Shown here piece after piece: positions 35,213 to 36,662 of a stretch of DNA of 36,662 nt. The notes beneath the pieces are model-generated. The model did no database searches, was not told where the DNA came from, and saw only the letters and a list, made by a program, of their open reading frames with translations. Origin of the DNA: Candidatus Yanofskybacteria bacterium RIFCSPHIGHO2_01_FULL_41_26 (GTDB taxonomy: Bacteria; Patescibacteriota; Minisyncoccia; 2-02-FULL-40-12; GWA2-44-9); NCBI GenBank assembly GCA_001794055.1, contig MGJB01000011.1, positions 1-36,662 of the forward strand, written 5' to 3'. The translations under genes were made by a program, and so were the position numbers. Each line of letters opens with the position of its first letter. Position 1 is the stretch's first letter.

Positions 35213-35577
35213 GCGATACGACAAAAGAGCTGACGGATGTACGGAAATTACCATGAGCACTTCGCTATAATGGTAATTTCCTATCCGTCAGCTTCTTTAT
35301 GTTACCGTATCGCTGCGAGGAGTGATTCGGACAGGGATATGGCTGGGAGCTTTCGAGTGAAGCAAGAAGCGGAAGCCACTCACTTTCTGACATACCCGCA
35401 GGCAAGTCATGAACTGAAAGACGGACAATAAATAGCACTAAAATAATAGGTCGAGCGTCGAACGATAGTGGGGAGGCAAGCGAGGGTTACCTGTTATTTT
35501 AGATGCTCTTTAGAGACGTCTTGAGGTGAATGACGCAGACGTCGCGGAGTGGTTTCCTGACCGTGCTTTAGCCGGTC
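35213..35577 (+). other. Structured island E (array of strong hairpins)
   Basis: GCGATACG/CGTATCGC + AGCTGACGGAT/ATCCGTCAGCT + GGAAATTACCAT/ATGGTAATTTCC (35213-35313); AGCA.CTAAAATAATAGGT/ACCTGTTATTTTAG..TGCT; GACGTCT/AGACGTC; GACCG/CGGTC. Confidence 0.75.
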
Positions 35578-35652
35578 AAGGAATTCTGTAGGACTGGATG
35601 GAAGAAGGTGAGTGGCTGGAGCTGATTAAGGCGCAATGATATACTTAAACTA

Positions 35653-36198
35653 GTGGAGAAATATATTCCAAATTTTGATTTTGTGGCTATTTCCGGATTT
35701 AACTTTAATTTTGGGCCGTCGGGGCTGTTTGCTATTCTGGGCCTGATATTTTTATTACTTTACGGATTGAGTTTGGGCCGAACGCGGGCGCTGGTATCTC
35801 TTCTGGGGATTTATATTGCTTACGCAATCATGTCGGTGTTTCCTTATCTTGACCGCTTGCATGATCTCATCGGAATCTCGCCGGAGTTGTATATTACGCG
35901 CGTGGGATTATTCCTGTTTGTTTACATAATAGTGTTTGCCGTGCTTAACGGTTCTCTTGTTAAAAGCCGTCTAACCATAAAAGATTCCTCGTTTTTTTCA
36001 GTTTCAATAATTAGTTTTTTACAATTAGGTCTTTTAATTACAATAATCACAAACATAGTTTCGATTAGCGCTCTCAAAACGCCAGAAAACCTTTCTTATT
36101 TTGCTGAATATTTTTCTACAAACGAAGCATTGTTCTATTGGTTCTTGGCACCTATTGTGGTTGTTTTATTTATGAGAAGGGATAGAAATCAGAGATAA
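35653..36198 (+). CDS. Polytopic membrane protein, CvpA-like or hypothetical
   Basis: 181 aa, about 4 hydrophobic segments. Confidence 0.5.
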   Translation: MEKYIPNFDFVAISGFNFNFGPSGLFAILGLIFLLLYGLSLGRTRALVSLLGIYIAYAIMSVFPYLDRLHDLIGISPELYITRVGLFLFVYIIVFAVLNGSLVKSRLTIKDSSFFSVSIISFLQLGLLITIITNIVSISALKTPENLSYFAEYFSTNEALFYWFLAPIVVVLFMRRDRNQR

Positions 36199-36234
36199 TA
36201 GGCTCTGACATTTTTTCGTCACCCCGAATAGCGG

Positions 36235-36662
36235 TCAATAGCTTCGCAACACTTCTGCTGGTGTCTTGAAATTAATTCCCATATGCAATCTCTCTGTATT
36301 GTAATATTTCAGATACAGTGGGATTGCTTTTTTTGAATGATTGGATTGATTGAACAATCTGATCTAAACACTCTTCCTGTATTGTCCGATTGAATCTCTC
36401 GATGTGGGCATTGTCATTTGATTGTCGTACTCTGGAATGTCTGTGCTTGATACCCACCCGCTTCAATTCATGGGTAAACCAAATGCTAAATTCTGGCCCA
36501 TGATCCGTTTGCGCCATCTCAAATTGAAATGGCGCTTTTTCTTGAGCATGTTTAACAAACAATACGCTCTGGCTTGCTCCGATCTTTTCTACTACTTCTG
36601 CATATGCCCAGCGTGAATACAGGTCAATGATGGTATACACATATATCCTTGACCCATCCGGA
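36235..36662 (-). mobile_element. Partial IS integrase-core transposase (IS3/IS481-like rve), apparently frameshifted
   Basis: PDGSRIYVYTIIDLYSRWAYAEVVEKIG...QTDHGPEFSIWF...SNDNAHIERFNRTIQEECL; C-terminal YYNTERLHMGINFKTPAEVLRSY* lies in another frame. Confidence 0.8.

Overview
The window looks like a compact Patescibacteria/CPR (Parcubacteria-like) chromosome segment read with standard stop usage (TGA is a stop). Core blocks: (i) a membrane/TPR protein, mltG, and rplJ-rplL behind an L10-type leader; (ii) tRNA-Val(CAC); (iii) a dcw cluster mraZ-rsmH-ftsL-like-ftsI-murF with MraZ-box-like repeats; (iv) tRNA-Glu(CTC), a MazF/PemK-like toxin, rplU and csaA; (v) an accessory cluster of three GCS2-like (glutamate-cysteine ligase-type) proteins plus a class-I glutamine-amidotransferase-like protein; (vi) recR, dnaB, cysS and an NRAMP transporter; (vii) hrcA-grpE-dnaK...dnaJ, split by accessory genes and GC-rich structured intergenic islands; (viii) a frameshifted IS integrase at the right edge. 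Main discovery candidate: two of the GCS2-like genes sit behind matching attenuator leaders. Each leader has a sigma70-like promoter, a 22-24 codon aromatic-rich leader ORF (MNIRFSTNWHYYSTFSRERGLS / MNLFKNTNVNFYWFTESLSRGRCF) and mutually exclusive antiterminator and terminator hairpins. Neither leader ORF is in the supplied ORF track. Other notable signals: short palindromic and 7-8-nt-period repeats inside conserved protein genes (HrcA, FtsL-like, MltG, L10, DnaK), a RAYT transposase bracketed by matching long hairpins, five large structured intergenic islands at 29-36 kb, and stop codons embedded in the next gene's -35 box. All structures and homologies were read by eye; no search or folding program was run.
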